DNA of 64,000 nucleotides from Arthrobacter rhizophilus (GCF_026241105.1 NZ_JAPFFT010000007.1:62001-126000); one strand, 5' to 3'. Positions 33,843 to 42,868 are shown, counted from the stretch's first letter. Program-made: numbers and translations. The notes: generated from the letters alone by a model not told the origin.

Positions 33843-34651
33843 GGCTGGGTTCCCTTTCTGCTGGTGTTGAACGCGGGCGTTCCCGCCAGCCGGCCGCCGT
33901 CGACGGCGAGGACGGTTCCGGTGACGAACGAAGACTGTTCGGAGCAGAGCCAGAGGGCCGCTGCAGCGACTTCGGCCGGGGAGCCGATCCGCCCCAGCGG
34001 CACAGCTGCTGCGACGCGGTCCTGGGCGGATTGGCCCGCCCCGGCAAGCCGCTCGGTAAGAATGGGGCCGGGAGCGATCGCGTTGACCCGGATACCTTGC
34101 GAGGCGTAGTCCAGCGCAGCCACCCGGGTCAGGCCGCCGACGCCGAATTTGCTCGCCACGTAGCCGCTCATGCCAGCGACGCCTTGTTCGCCGGCGGTGG
34201 AGGACATGTTCACGATCGCCCCACCGTTCCCGCTTGCCAGCATGAGCTCGATTTCGTATTTCAGGCAGAGGAACACTCCCCGCAGGTTCACCGAGATTGC
34301 GCTGTCAAATTCCTCGCTGGCCCACTCGGCCAGGGGCGCCGGGATTCGCCCTCCGCCTGCGGCATTGTTGACCGCGGCATCGAGCCGGCCGAAGCGGTCC
34401 CGGATCTGGTCCAGCAAGGCTTTCACCGAGTCTTCATTGCCCACATCCGCAGGCATGGCCACGGCGTTCCCGCCAGCAGAAGCAATGGCGGAAACCTGGC
34501 GGGACAAGCCCGCGTTGTCCCGCGAGGCAAGAACGACGTGTGCGCCAGCGGCAGCCAGCTCAGCCGCGATCTCCGCACCGATTCCGCGGCTGGCCCCGGT
34601 GACGAGCGCGAGCTTGCCGGACAGCGGCAGGGTGGGATCCGCCGTCGTCAT
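33839..34651 (-). CDS. Short-chain dehydrogenase/reductase
   Basis: 270 residues. Classical SDR motifs are TGASRGIG, NNAAGGG, NMSSTAG with catalytic Ser, YVASKFG for Tyr and Lys, and VTGTVLAVDGG near the C-terminus. SRDNAG after the second strand (Ser-Arg) leans to NADP. It overlaps both neighbours by 4 bp (the membrane-protein stop upstream and the NTF2-like start downstream), so the three form a tight operon facing the divergent marR gene. Substrate unknown. Confidence 0.88.
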   Translation of the reverse strand: MTTADPTLPLSGKLALVTGASRGIGAEIAAELAAAGAHVVLASRDNAGLSRQVSAIASAGGNAVAMPADVGNEDSVKALLDQIRDRFGRLDAAVNNAAGGGRIPAPLAEWASEEFDSAISVNLRGVFLCLKYEIELMLASGNGGAIVNMSSTAGEQGVAGMSGYVASKFGVGGLTRVAALDYASQGIRVNAIAPGPILTERLAGAGQSAQDRVAAAVPLGRIGSPAEVAAAALWLCSEQSSFVTGTVLAVDGGRLAGTPAFNTSRKGTQP

Positions 34652-35391
34652 GGCCTAGCCCGGCTTGCGTGAGGCGCGTTTGCGCGGGGCTCTTGGTTCG
34701 CGGCCGCCCGGGTGCGCGGCAGCAGGAAACCGGCGGCTACAAGCCACAAGAGGCCACCGAACCGCCCGATCGGCAGCAGGAACTGCAGGGGTTCGATCGC
34801 CATCGAAAGGAAGCTCAACTCCGATAGGGCAGCGATGACGAGGCCGGTCCAGGCCAGCCAGCGGGGCATGAAGCGCAGGATCAGGGCAGGGACGGCGATA
34901 CCCGCCACCAGCAGTCCGATCCCGACCACGAAGCCCACCCCTCCGGTGATGAACGCAAGAAACGCGAGTGCATGGGTGAGCGTGACATCCGTGGTGATTT
35001 CGGGCCGGCTCAGCAGCCAGGTCACAGAACCCGAGAGCATGAGGAAGATAGCTGCGCTGACGCCGCCGAAGAAACCAATGGCCGGTCCGGGAACGCGCAC
35101 GCCGAGCCGAAGCTGCCGCGCGTAGACCGTGGCCGCGTAGATTCCCAACGGGACCGCTGAGCCGAACTGCAGCATGCCGCCGAGGCGCGTCGCCGCAACG
35201 TTTTGCTGGAAGAATGCGGCAACCTGCCCTTCAGCAGCGAATGGCGAAACGAACGCTTGGCCGCTTGTGAGGATTGCGGACGTGATGAGGCTGGCGAGGA
35301 AAATGCCCAGGCTGACCAAGGCAAGAATGCCCGGATGCGGACCGCCCGACCGGGCCGGACGGCCTTCGCCGGGAATCGAATGACTGCTCAT
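34648..35391 (-). CDS. Multi-pass membrane protein, unknown function
   Basis: 247 residues with about six predicted helices (GILALVSLGIFLASLITSAI, FGSAVPLGIYAATVY, AIGFFGGVSAAIFLMLSGSV, ALAFLAFITGGVGFVVGIGL, WTGLVIAALSELSFL, GLLWLVAAGFLLP). I cannot place it in a named family with confidence; it resembles small uncharacterised actinobacterial membrane proteins encoded next to MarR regulators. ATG 35391 has AAGG 7 bases upstream. The frame is open far beyond this but crosses the marR gene, so the short start is used. It is first in a three-gene operon divergent from marR. Confidence 0.8.
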   Translation of the reverse strand: MSSHSIPGEGRPARSGGPHPGILALVSLGIFLASLITSAILTSGQAFVSPFAAEGQVAAFFQQNVAATRLGGMLQFGSAVPLGIYAATVYARQLRLGVRVPGPAIGFFGGVSAAIFLMLSGSVTWLLSRPEITTDVTLTHALAFLAFITGGVGFVVGIGLLVAGIAVPALILRFMPRWLAWTGLVIAALSELSFLSMAIEPLQFLLPIGRFGGLLWLVAAGFLLPRTRAAANQEPRANAPHASRARP

Positions 35392-35415
35392 GGCTGAACC
35401 TTTCGTAATTACGTC

Positions 35416-35429
35416 ACTACTGAAATAGT
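35416..35429. promoter_or_regulatory. Candidate MarR site
   Basis: ACTA-CTGAAA-TAGT sits in the 64-bp gap between the divergent membrane-protein and marR starts. The arms are short and imperfect beyond 4 bp, so this is weak evidence based mainly on position. Confidence 0.35.
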
Positions 35430-35455
35430 TCACCTCTAGAATTGTTCTGTCAAGC

Positions 35456-35968
35456 ATGTATTCTGAGTTCATGGATTCAGCCACGCCCAGCCAGCCGAAA
35501 CGGACGGCATTTCTCTTGTCGCAGCTTGGCGCCGTGGCGTCGTCCCGCTTTGCTGACCGCACGCGGGAGATCGGCCTCACGCCGAGCGACGCCGGCGTCA
35601 TACGCCTGCTCGGGCGCTCGCCGGGGTTGAGCCAGCGTTCGCTCGCGGACAGGCTGGGTGCCGTCCCTAGCCGCGTGGTTTCACTCATTGATTCCCTCGA
35701 GGAACGCGGGCTCGTGGAGAGGGTGCGCAGCAGCACGGATCGGCGGAACTATGAACTCCACCTCACGGAAGCGGGCAACGGGGTATTGCGTGAACTGCGC
35801 GGGATTGCCGAACAACATGAAGTGGAGGTCCTGGCCCCGCTGACAGGCGAGCAGAGCGCGCAACTTGGCGAGCTGCTCGCGCAGCTCGCAAATGGCCACG
35901 GGCTGGACAGGGACCTGCACCGTGACGTCGGACGGGACGTCCCTCGCGGCGCCGGGCGCAACGCCTGA
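35456..35968 (+). CDS. MarR-family transcriptional regulator
   Basis: 170 residues. The winged helix is clear: LTPSDAGVIRLLGRSPGLSQRSLADRLGAVPSRVVSLIDSLEERGLVERVRSSTDRRNYELHLTEAG (residues about 45-110), with the wing DRRNYEL. Dimerisation helices flank it, and the tail (DRDLHRDVGRDVPRGAGRNA) is Arg/Asp-rich and probably disordered. The start is ATG 35456, with ATG 35471 possible; neither has a strong ribosome site, so the message may be nearly leaderless. It probably represses itself and the divergent membrane protein-SDR-NTF2 operon. Confidence 0.88.
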   Translation: MYSEFMDSATPSQPKRTAFLLSQLGAVASSRFADRTREIGLTPSDAGVIRLLGRSPGLSQRSLADRLGAVPSRVVSLIDSLEERGLVERVRSSTDRRNYELHLTEAGNGVLRELRGIAEQHEVEVLAPLTGEQSAQLGELLAQLANGHGLDRDLHRDVGRDVPRGAGRNA

Positions 35969-36086
35969 CCGGCTAAAGTGGCAGCGATGCGCACGTACTG
36001 ATTTCTTCCCATTGTGGGGAATAACAGCCACATGGTGTATGTTGCACATTCGCCAGTCAATACACAAGAGAAGAGAAAAACCCCTA

Positions 36087-36389
36087 GTGGCAACCGATTA
36101 CGACGAACTCCGCTCCGACGTCGCGGAATCCCAAAGCACGTCCCTTCAGGCCCTGCAGTCTGCCAACGCCCCGGACGCCCGAAGCGTAGTACGGGAGCTG
36201 GACGAGGCCGATGCTTTCGAAGGCAACGAGGTGCCCGGCGGCGAATTCGTTGCCGAAGAACTGGTCATTGCGGTGATCCCGCAGAAGGAAGACGAGTTCA
36301 CATGCTACTCGTGTTTCCTTGTCCGTCACCGCTCCCAGATTGCCCTTGAGAAGAACGGCCACGCCTACTGCGTAGAGTGCGAAGGCTAA
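36087..36389 (+). CDS. DUF4193 family protein
   Basis: 100 residues. It starts ATDYDELRSDVAESQ, has an acidic centre, and ends with two Cys pairs (TCYSC and YCVEC) around FLVRHRSQIALEKNGH, the family hallmark that suggests a zinc-binding knuckle. The GTG at 36087 follows a purine-rich AGAAGAGAAAA; upstream in-frame sequence overlaps the marR gene and does not look like this family. DUF4193 is nearly universal in actinobacteria, and its role is unknown. Confidence 0.87.
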   Translation: MATDYDELRSDVAESQSTSLQALQSANAPDARSVVRELDEADAFEGNEVPGGEFVAEELVIAVIPQKEDEFTCYSCFLVRHRSQIALEKNGHAYCVECEG

Positions 36390-36429
36390 GCCTCCGCCGC
36401 TCTGCGCCTCTGCCACCCGGTCCCGCTCG

Positions 36430-37935
36430 TCACAGGGGATTCAAGCGATTTTTCTTGGCGACCTTTTCATAGCGGGCCTCGGAGTCTGTTGCTCGCTGCT
36501 CTTCGGCAGCGAGCAAGCGGCCAAGGGCCGAATTTTCCTCCAGCGGTCCATTGGCGTCACCTGCAAGGCGAAGCAGCACCGAGCGGGCCACAACACTGTC
36601 CTGGTGCTCCCCGAGGATTTTCTGAAGCTCCTGGGCGTCACGGGCCAGCTTCACGGCGGGTTTCCGGTGGACGTCCCGTAGCGCTTCGGCTGCGTGGCGC
36701 AGCCGTTTGGCGTCTTTGCGGACCTGGTGCAACGCGGTGTCGTGTTCGACGCCGGTCTGCCGGGCCGCTGCCTTCTGGGACCGGCGCAGCCGCTTGATCG
36801 CTTTGCCGGCCAGCTTGGCCGTGACACGACGGGCCTTCTTTCCAGCGCGTGGTCTTGTTGGAGGCTCGTCGCGGAACTTCTCCAGCTCCTCCAGGAGCCG
36901 GAAGTAGCGCTCCGTTCCCAGGGAGCGGAGTGTTTCGCGATATCCCGAGTTGAAGGCGGCCTCAAGCTCGTCCGTGATCTTGGTGGCAGCCGGACTGGAC
37001 AAGAGGACATCGGGTTGGTCATTCAGCAGTTCCCCGATCCGGTCCCGTAGCACTTCGGCATCACGGGCCTTGCCCAGGACCGTGCTCAGCCATTTCAGTT
37101 CCGTCTTAAGCTGAGCCGTCGCGTCGGCGTCGAACAACCTGCCGTAGGCGGACAACACGGAGCGGAGCCGGCGGCAAGACGAGCGCATTTGGTGAACGGC
37201 GTCGTCGGCGCCTTGCCGGACTCCGGGATCCTGCGCCGTGATTTCGGCGATCTGTGCGGCGATGTACGCTACCACTGCGTCCCCCGCGGAACCCTTCGGG
37301 CGGGCCTTTGGCGGTAAAGGCACCGAGGGAGGCCACGCAGTCCCGAACGCACGGGCCAGTTTGGAAGGATGTCCTGAACGGGTGGCGCCGGCCTGCGACA
37401 GGACGTGCTCGGCGCTCTCCAAGAGGGCTTCGTCGCCGTGGACAAGTTCGATTTCCCACTCCCGCCATTGCCTCTCCAGTTGCGCCGGGTGCAAGGTCTC
37501 GGCAGTCACGTAGTCATCCACGAAGTCGGCCAAGGTCTCTTCCTCGCTTCCGTGCAGCCGGAGCAAGGTGCGGCGGGTATGGATCCGCGCTACCGGCCTA
37601 AGCTCATGGCCGCGCGTGAATACCAGGAGCTTCTCGGCCAGTTCCTCTGGAACGGTCTCAGGCTGTCCAAGCGGCGCGTGGATCTCCACACGGCTATCCT
37701 TGTCAGCCGGGAGCTTCAAATGCCAGCCCGAATCTGCGCCGCCGGTTCGGCGCCGCAAGGTGATGCGATGCCGGGCGAGGATGAGGCCTTCCGTGTCGAA
37801 GTAAACCGCCTCAAGTTGATGATCGGCGGGGTCAGCGACCTGTTCGACGCCGGTAATGTCCCCGAAAGCGGGAAGGGGCGTCTCAATGTCCGCGTCATAC
37901 TTGCGTTCGGTTTCCACGAATTCCTGGGTCGACAT
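36430..37935 (-). CDS. CYTH-CHAD domain protein
   Basis: 501 residues. Residues about 1-195 are a CYTH (triphosphate tunnel) domain: the opening EFVETERKYDAD carries the E-x-E-x-K metal/phosphate motif and later strands give RHRITLRRRTGG and WHLKLPADKDSR. Residues about 215-500 are a CHAD domain, rich in His, Arg and Lys (VHQMRSSCRRLRSVLSAY, LHQVRKDAKRLRHAAEAL), which binds polyphosphate. Such fusions are inorganic triphosphatases or polyphosphate-associated proteins. The ATG at 37935 has GGCGGAAG just upstream; ATGs further upstream add a non-conserved leader. Confidence 0.9.
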   Translation of the reverse strand: MSTQEFVETERKYDADIETPLPAFGDITGVEQVADPADHQLEAVYFDTEGLILARHRITLRRRTGGADSGWHLKLPADKDSRVEIHAPLGQPETVPEELAEKLLVFTRGHELRPVARIHTRRTLLRLHGSEEETLADFVDDYVTAETLHPAQLERQWREWEIELVHGDEALLESAEHVLSQAGATRSGHPSKLARAFGTAWPPSVPLPPKARPKGSAGDAVVAYIAAQIAEITAQDPGVRQGADDAVHQMRSSCRRLRSVLSAYGRLFDADATAQLKTELKWLSTVLGKARDAEVLRDRIGELLNDQPDVLLSSPAATKITDELEAAFNSGYRETLRSLGTERYFRLLEELEKFRDEPPTRPRAGKKARRVTAKLAGKAIKRLRRSQKAAARQTGVEHDTALHQVRKDAKRLRHAAEALRDVHRKPAVKLARDAQELQKILGEHQDSVVARSVLLRLAGDANGPLEENSALGRLLAAEEQRATDSEARYEKVAKKNRLNPL

Positions 37936-38261
37936 GTCGCTTCCGCCCTTCTCGTCGCTGTGGTACATATAGGCATCCTCCCACCGCCCCTCTTGCGGGA
38001 AAAGACTTGCGCTGGCGCCCGCGGCAGGCATTTCGGGTGCAACGATTCGGGAGAGAACGTGGGCATGACGCTGCATCCTGTCTCTAGACCGGAACCGGCT
38101 CAGGCCCTAAGATCACTCTGACGGCACCAGCCCTGCGCTGAGCGATGTCCGTCACGGTCTCACCCTTAAGTGTGAGCGCCGGGCCCGTTCCGCGACTCCC
38201 AAAGGTCGTGGACGGGCCCGGTGGACCTCCGCTGGTCCAGTTATCCCGAGGAGGCTCTCCC

Positions 38262-38756
38262 GTGAGCGAAGCGAACAAAGAACTCGTGAGGCGGCACTTC
38301 CAGGAGATCTGGAACCAGAGGCAGCTGGACGTTTGCGATGAAATCATGGCGGACTCATACGTTGAACACGCACAGGCTCCTTTCGGGACTACCGAGCCGG
38401 GCGCCGTCGTCGGTCCCCGCGCAATGCGCGAAACGGTGCAGTGGCTGCTTGCCCAGTTCCCCGACATCACCATGACGGTCGAAGCGATTGCCGCCGACGG
38501 CGATACCGTCGCGGTCCGCGTTTTGTCCGAAGGCACCAATCTCGGGCGGCTTAACGGGCGGGGCCCGGCCACTGGAAAACGCATGTCGGCCCGTCAATCG
38601 CACTGGTTCAGGATCGAGGACGGCAAGCTGGCTGAGCATTGGGCCACCCGTGATGACCTCACGGCGATGCTCCAGTTGGGCGTCGTCAAACAGCCCGGTC
38701 CGCCGAAAATCGTCGCGATGATCCAGCGCCTGGCGGGCCGCCGAAGCGGGACGTGA
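38262..38756 (+). CDS. SnoaL-like ester cyclase family protein
   Basis: 164 residues. SnoaL/ester-cyclase features are NKELVRRHFQEIWNQRQLDVCDEIMADSYVEHAQ near the start, GPRAMRETVQWLLAQFPDITMTVE in the middle, and SHWFRIEDGKLAEHWATRDDLTAMLQLGVV at the end. The GTG at 38262 has GAGGAGG about 7 bases upstream, so a longer frame from 38145 is rejected. Homologues range from polyketide cyclases to general detoxifying enzymes. It stands alone, with no biosynthetic genes next to it. Confidence 0.85.
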   Translation: MSEANKELVRRHFQEIWNQRQLDVCDEIMADSYVEHAQAPFGTTEPGAVVGPRAMRETVQWLLAQFPDITMTVEAIAADGDTVAVRVLSEGTNLGRLNGRGPATGKRMSARQSHWFRIEDGKLAEHWATRDDLTAMLQLGVVKQPGPPKIVAMIQRLAGRRSGT

Positions 38757-38831
38757 GCCCTCGGCGGTGCACTCATTGGGCGCGGCGCCGTCGACCGCTG
38801 GGCGTGTGGGGCGATTGCCCCGATAGTTACA

Positions 38832-38843
38832 GAGTAATTACTC
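38832..38843. promoter_or_regulatory. 12-bp palindrome before the RHH gene
   Basis: GAGTAATTACTC is a perfect, unusually AT-rich palindrome for this GC-rich DNA, 58 bp before the ribbon-helix-helix gene start. It suits an autoregulatory RHH operator, or a promoter core element. Confidence 0.45.
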
Positions 38844-38901
38844 GTAGATGGGTGACGGCAACCCGACAACGGAGGATGCTTGATTGTTGGGAGGGAAAAT
38901 C

Positions 38902-39201
38902 ATGACACGAGATGTGACTCATTTCGAGCGCCTTTCGGCGTGGACCGAAAACGACATGAAGCCGGCCGCTCGCAAGCTTTTGCGTGGCGATGACATGCCT
39001 TCCGATGCACGGGAAGCCAGCCGTCCGTCGCCCTTGGACTTCCAGATCCCTGAGGAACTGGACCGCGCCTTGGAGTCGGCTTCCCAAACGCTCAGCCTTA
39101 CGCCCAGCGAGATCTTGCGCGAGGCCCTGTCCGAATGGCTGGGAAGTCACGGACAGCCGGCCACCGGCCATCATCCGTTCGGGAAACACACCGCGCTGTA
39201 A
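38902..39201 (+). CDS. Ribbon-helix-helix (CopG-like) domain protein
   Basis: 99 residues. After a helical N-terminus (HFERLSAWTENDMKPAARKLLRG) the segment LDFQIPEELDRALESASQTL plus LTPSEILREALSEWLG forms the ribbon-helix-helix pattern, with the usual I-P-E-E-L strand and S-E-I-L-R-E-A second helix. GGGAGG lies about 7 bases before ATG 38902. No toxin gene adjoins it, so it is a solitary RHH regulator or orphan antitoxin. The shifted C-terminal frame of the MFS gene on the other strand now runs under its 3' part. Confidence 0.78.
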   Translation: MTRDVTHFERLSAWTENDMKPAARKLLRGDDMPSDAREASRPSPLDFQIPEELDRALESASQTLSLTPSEILREALSEWLGSHGQPATGHHPFGKHTAL

Positions 39202-39236
39202 CGTGCGCCGGACTGCAGGTCATAGAGCCGCAGTCC

Positions 39237-40543
39237 CTAGTGGAAGCCGCCCTGAGCAGCGTCTCCGTGACGGGCCGATCGAAATGGCGAGGCTGCCAGG
39301 AAAAGCGCAGCAGCCGCGAATCCCCCGATAGCGATCCACAGCGTCGGTTGGTACCCGATTGATACCCGATTGATACCGCGAGTAGACCCCCGGCGGGCGC
39401 GCCGACCACGATCATCGCCCGGTTCGCGGACCGTATGGTGGTGTTCATGCGTCCTTGGAGGTGGTCCGGAGTAACCGCCTGCCGGTAACCCATCTCGTTC
39501 GCATTGCTCAGCCCGAGGGCGAGCCCGTAGAGGGCCTGGCCCGCGGCCAACACGGGAATCACGAACCACTTCTGCCCGCTACCGGTGGGCACGACGGCGA
39601 TGATCGCCCAAGCGATCGACATGAGGCAATTGCAGATGATCACCGCCCGTCCGGCTCCCCATTTCATCCCGAACCGGGTCGAGAAGCTGCTTCCGAGCAG
39701 CCCGGCGACGCCGGCTGCGGCCAGGGTGATGCCCAGTTCGAACGGGGACAACCTCAGTTCCAGCAGGACGAATGCAACGAACACCGTTCCGAGCATGCTG
39801 TTGGAGAGGAACCACACGTGGGATCCGATCGCCATCGGTGCGAGAACCCGGTGCCTGTAGACCCACCGGAGTCCTTCGGCGATCTCGGCACGAAGACTTC
39901 GCAAGGACGCGTCGGATCTCTCCACGGGCTCCGCAACGCGAATCCGGGAGATCGCCAGCGCGGAAAAGAGATAGGACACGGCGTCGGCGAGGACCGCCAC
40001 GGGAGCTCCGAGAAGCGTGACCAGTCCGCCAGCTACGAGGGGACCGGAGGTCTGGGCGACGGCATCGCTTTGGTCGGCCCTGGCGTGGGCTGCCAGCAGA
40101 TCCTGTTTAGCCACGATCCTTGGGAGGAACGACTGGGACGCGGCGTCACCGAAGAGGGAGAACACGCCGAAGAAGGCAACGAAGACGATCAGGACAACAA
40201 GGTTCAGCCATCCGAGCGCGTAGAGCAGCGGAATGGCCAACAGCAGGATGCCCCGTGCGAGGTCTGTTCCCACGAGTATGGGCTTCCGTCGCCGCCGGTC
40301 GACGAGCGCGCCGGCGACTAGCCCGAAAAAGAGATAAGGAAGCCACCGGGCAGCGTTCAGGAGGCCGACGTCAGTGGCAGTGCCGTGAAGCGATTCCACC
40401 ACCAGGACCTGCAGCGCCAACGTGGTGATGTAGGTTCCGAAACCCGACACCGTGTACGCCGACCAAAAAGCCACGTAGCCGGGAATCCGGAAAACGTCCC
40501 GAGGGCTGGGCGTCCACGGCCAGCCCTCGGGTACGGAGCGCAA
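39237..40543 (-). pseudogene. MFS transporter with C-terminal frameshift from an 11-bp duplication
   Basis: The protein reads as a normal MFS exporter of the MdfA/enterobactin-exporter-like group (SGFGTYITTLALQVLVV, RWLPYLFFGLVAGALVDRRRRKP, about 11 helices) up to GGLLAVSIGY. There an 11-bp unit is present twice (39354-39375). With one copy the frame continues as QPTLWIAIGGFAAAALFLA, the last helix, and stops at 39237. With two copies it shifts and runs to 39098 as non-membrane sequence, antisense to the RHH gene. The last helix and tail are lost, so function is doubtful. TTG 40543 is the start, 8 bp past the lipoprotein stop, with AAGGG before it. Confidence 0.78.
39354..39375. repeat. 11-bp tandem duplication inside the MFS gene
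   Basis: CCCGATTGATA occurs twice in direct tandem (39354-39364 and 39365-39375). Eleven is not a multiple of three, and removing one copy restores a coherent MFS C-terminus. It is a recent replication-slippage event or a reversible switch. Confidence 0.85.
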
Positions 40544-40550
40544 ACTGCCC

Positions 40551-40892
40551 TTAGCTGCCGCAGTACTTGCCGTAGTTGGTGCCCGCGTTTTGGTAGTCGG
40601 CCTTCAGCGTGTTGAGCTTCGCGGCATCCGGGTTGTCTTTTACGGACTCGTCCAGATAGTCCACGATTGCCTTAAGCGTGGGCTTCAGCTCATCCGAGGA
40701 AACGGCCACAATGGGGCGGATCTGGTTGGCGAACCGGATCATTCCGGTCTTGTCGGTGCTGTTCGTGGGGTTCGAGATGACGGTTTTGACCCGGCTGCAC
40801 GTGTCCGCGGTGCTCAGCTGCTGCGGTGCGGAGCAGGCTGAAGCGGAGAGGAGGAGCCCGGCCGCGAGCAGGGTTGTGGTGATTTTCTTCAT
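40551..40892 (-). CDS. Small lipoprotein, unknown function
   Basis: 113 residues. The signal peptide MKKITTTLLAAGLLL ends in lipobox SASAC (Cys20). The mature part is helical (KPTLKAIVDYLDESVKDNPDAAKLNTLKADYQ) with two further Cys residues that could form a disulfide. GAGGG lies 5 bases before the ATG. It is probably anchored on the outer face of the membrane. It precedes the broken MFS gene with only 8 bp between, so they were likely co-transcribed. Confidence 0.82.
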   Translation of the reverse strand: MKKITTTLLAAGLLLSASACSAPQQLSTADTCSRVKTVISNPTNSTDKTGMIRFANQIRPIVAVSSDELKPTLKAIVDYLDESVKDNPDAAKLNTLKADYQNAGTNYGKYCGS

Positions 40893-40994
40893 GGTTCCCT
40901 CAGTAGTTGCTGACGTTTGATTGTAAGCAGACCTCGCGTGGCGCCCAATGCGGATTTAGCGGCCGGACCCCTCCAGCGTTTGTTTTGCGCCGGA

Positions 40995-42704
40995 TTAGCG
41001 CCGGGGGAGGACCTTGGTCCCTTCAATCTGCACGGCCTGCAGCTTGTTCGGATCCAGTCCAAGCGTCTTCAGGATGGTCGGCGCAATCTGTGTCGTCTCC
41101 ACGGTGCTGGTCACTGTCCGGGCGTGTTCGTCATTGGCACCGGAGACCACCAGCGGCACATCGCGGTCGTCCGCGCTGGTTCCGCCGTGTTCGGCGATCT
41201 TGGACTTTCCGCCGGTGTAGACCACGCCGGTCTGGGCGATGCCCAGGATGTCCGGGTAACGGGAATCGCTGGTTTGGGTGCCGAAGTAGCCAGCAACCTC
41301 GCTGCCCGCGTAGATCTTGCCCAGTCCCGATCCTGTCACGGTCTTGGCAGCACCGTTGATGTCGTTCCCGGCGGCCGAGTGCGCTGCCAGGTAGTCCTTG
41401 GCGAACTGCGCCGCTGCCTGCGAGTGGTCCGAAAGCCACAGCTGCATGATGTCGTCGTCGGTGGAGAACGCCACGAGGTCTGCGGAGCCGGGGTGGGCGG
41501 ACTTCCAAGCTGCGTTCAGGCCATCGACGATTGCGCTGTCAGGCACCCTCGTCAGTGTCGAAGAGTCCATCGGGGACTGTCCGTGCTTGGCCGAGAGGAT
41601 CACGGTGGTGTCTTTTGCGTGGCCCGAAGCGGCCAGCGCGGATTCGAGCTTGCCCACCGAAGCGTTGACGAAGTCAAGTGCCTTGCTAAGCAGAGGGCCC
41701 GGAACGACGCCGCCCTGGAGGTAACCCCCGCTGAGGCCGTCCGACGTCGGGAGCTTCTGTGCCGTCGAGACGGACTGGAAGTTCATTCCGAAGATGGCCG
41801 GCACGGCGGCCGCCTTGGTGCCCGAATGGTCCTTGCCGCCGATTTCGTTGAGCACTGCCTGGACCTTGTAGCCGTCGTACTGCTGGGTCGCGGCGTTGTC
41901 CTGCGTCCAGTCGCCGGTGAACGGAGCGGCGGCCTTGCTATTGATTTCCGGGGTGAACAGGTCATCCAGGCCCTTGCCTGAAGGGCCGTTCAGGATTTCG
42001 TAGGCCGGGTGCTTGTCCGACCACGCAGTGGTCAGCCCAGCGCTCTTCGCCACTTCGAAAACCGTGTTGACTTTCAAATACTGGTGTGGGTAGACCGGCT
42101 TGCAGCTCGCCGGGTCAACCGGGAGGGCTGCCGGGTCAAGGAGTGTACCGGGCTGTCCCGTCATGTTCAGGATGCTGGCCGGAAGCCCGGGCAGGCCCTG
42201 GCCGGCGTCGAGGGCGTTCTGGTTCTTGTCTGCGGCCTCGGTGAATGCCACCTCGGCGCCGGGCGCGGTATTCTTGCAGTCAGTTGTGCCTGCAGGCAGC
42301 AGCGTCCTGTTGAAAGTGTCGTCATAGTAGACGCCGGTGGTTCCGGGATTGCCGCCAGTCAGCTGGCCGACCATGCCGGGAAAGGAGTCCGAGGGCACCG
42401 GGGTCTGCGCGTGCGTGTAGCTGGTGCCGTGATTGACGAGCGATGCAAGGGCCGACGTCGGGTGGTTCTTCACGTACAAATCCAGGTCCTTCTGGTGGAG
42501 GCCGTCCACCGAAAGCAGCAGGACATGCTTTGAGGTTTCGCCCTGCCCGTCTTGGCCGTTGTTGCCATCGGATCCCTGCTGGCCCTGGGCGTCCTGGCCG
42601 CGGGAAGCGTCGTCGGCAACCGCCGGCACCATTGCGGATCCGGCCATCAGCACGGCCCCTAGAACCGCTGCCGCGGCAAGCCCGTTTTTCTTGGCTGTCT
42701 TCAT
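40995..42704 (-). CDS. Secreted alkaline phosphatase-superfamily (phosphodiesterase/pyrophosphatase type) protein
   Basis: 569 residues with a Sec signal (GLAAAAVLGAVLMAGSAMVPAVA) and a Gln/Gly/Asp-rich linker. The superfamily fold shows metal and active-site motifs: LLLSVDGLHQKDLD with the first Asp ligand, TPVPSDSFPGMVGQLTGG holding the Ser/Thr nucleophile region, TTAWSDKHPAYE, TVILSAKHGQSP and IAEHGGTSADDRDVPLVVSG with the last Asp/His ligands. It resembles nucleotide pyrophosphatase/phosphodiesterase or phosphopentomutase-like enzymes and would free phosphate or alcohol from extracellular diesters. It is secreted rather than lipid-anchored. Confidence 0.85.
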   Translation of the reverse strand: MKTAKKNGLAAAAVLGAVLMAGSAMVPAVADDASRGQDAQGQQGSDGNNGQDGQGETSKHVLLLSVDGLHQKDLDLYVKNHPTSALASLVNHGTSYTHAQTPVPSDSFPGMVGQLTGGNPGTTGVYYDDTFNRTLLPAGTTDCKNTAPGAEVAFTEAADKNQNALDAGQGLPGLPASILNMTGQPGTLLDPAALPVDPASCKPVYPHQYLKVNTVFEVAKSAGLTTAWSDKHPAYEILNGPSGKGLDDLFTPEINSKAAAPFTGDWTQDNAATQQYDGYKVQAVLNEIGGKDHSGTKAAAVPAIFGMNFQSVSTAQKLPTSDGLSGGYLQGGVVPGPLLSKALDFVNASVGKLESALAASGHAKDTTVILSAKHGQSPMDSSTLTRVPDSAIVDGLNAAWKSAHPGSADLVAFSTDDDIMQLWLSDHSQAAAQFAKDYLAAHSAAGNDINGAAKTVTGSGLGKIYAGSEVAGYFGTQTSDSRYPDILGIAQTGVVYTGGKSKIAEHGGTSADDRDVPLVVSGANDEHARTVTSTVETTQIAPTILKTLGLDPNKLQAVQIEGTKVLPRR

Positions 42705-42868
42705 CGGAATTAGACCCTTCGCTATGCGTTGCTTTATCGACTGAAAGTGAGTCCCCGGACGATTCTTGCCGCGCGGAGGGGTGCCCGTCCCGCGGTTTTC
42801 GCGTCACCGCTGAAACGTTCACGACAGGTTCAATCAGAAGTAGCCGAACTCTTCCGGAACTCACAGGA

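Noticed and set aside
39098..39353. Native C-terminus of the MFS protein in the long frame
   Set aside because: It is hydrophilic, Arg/Cys-rich and antisense to the RHH gene, whereas the other frame gives a proper last helix; best explained by the 11-bp duplication.
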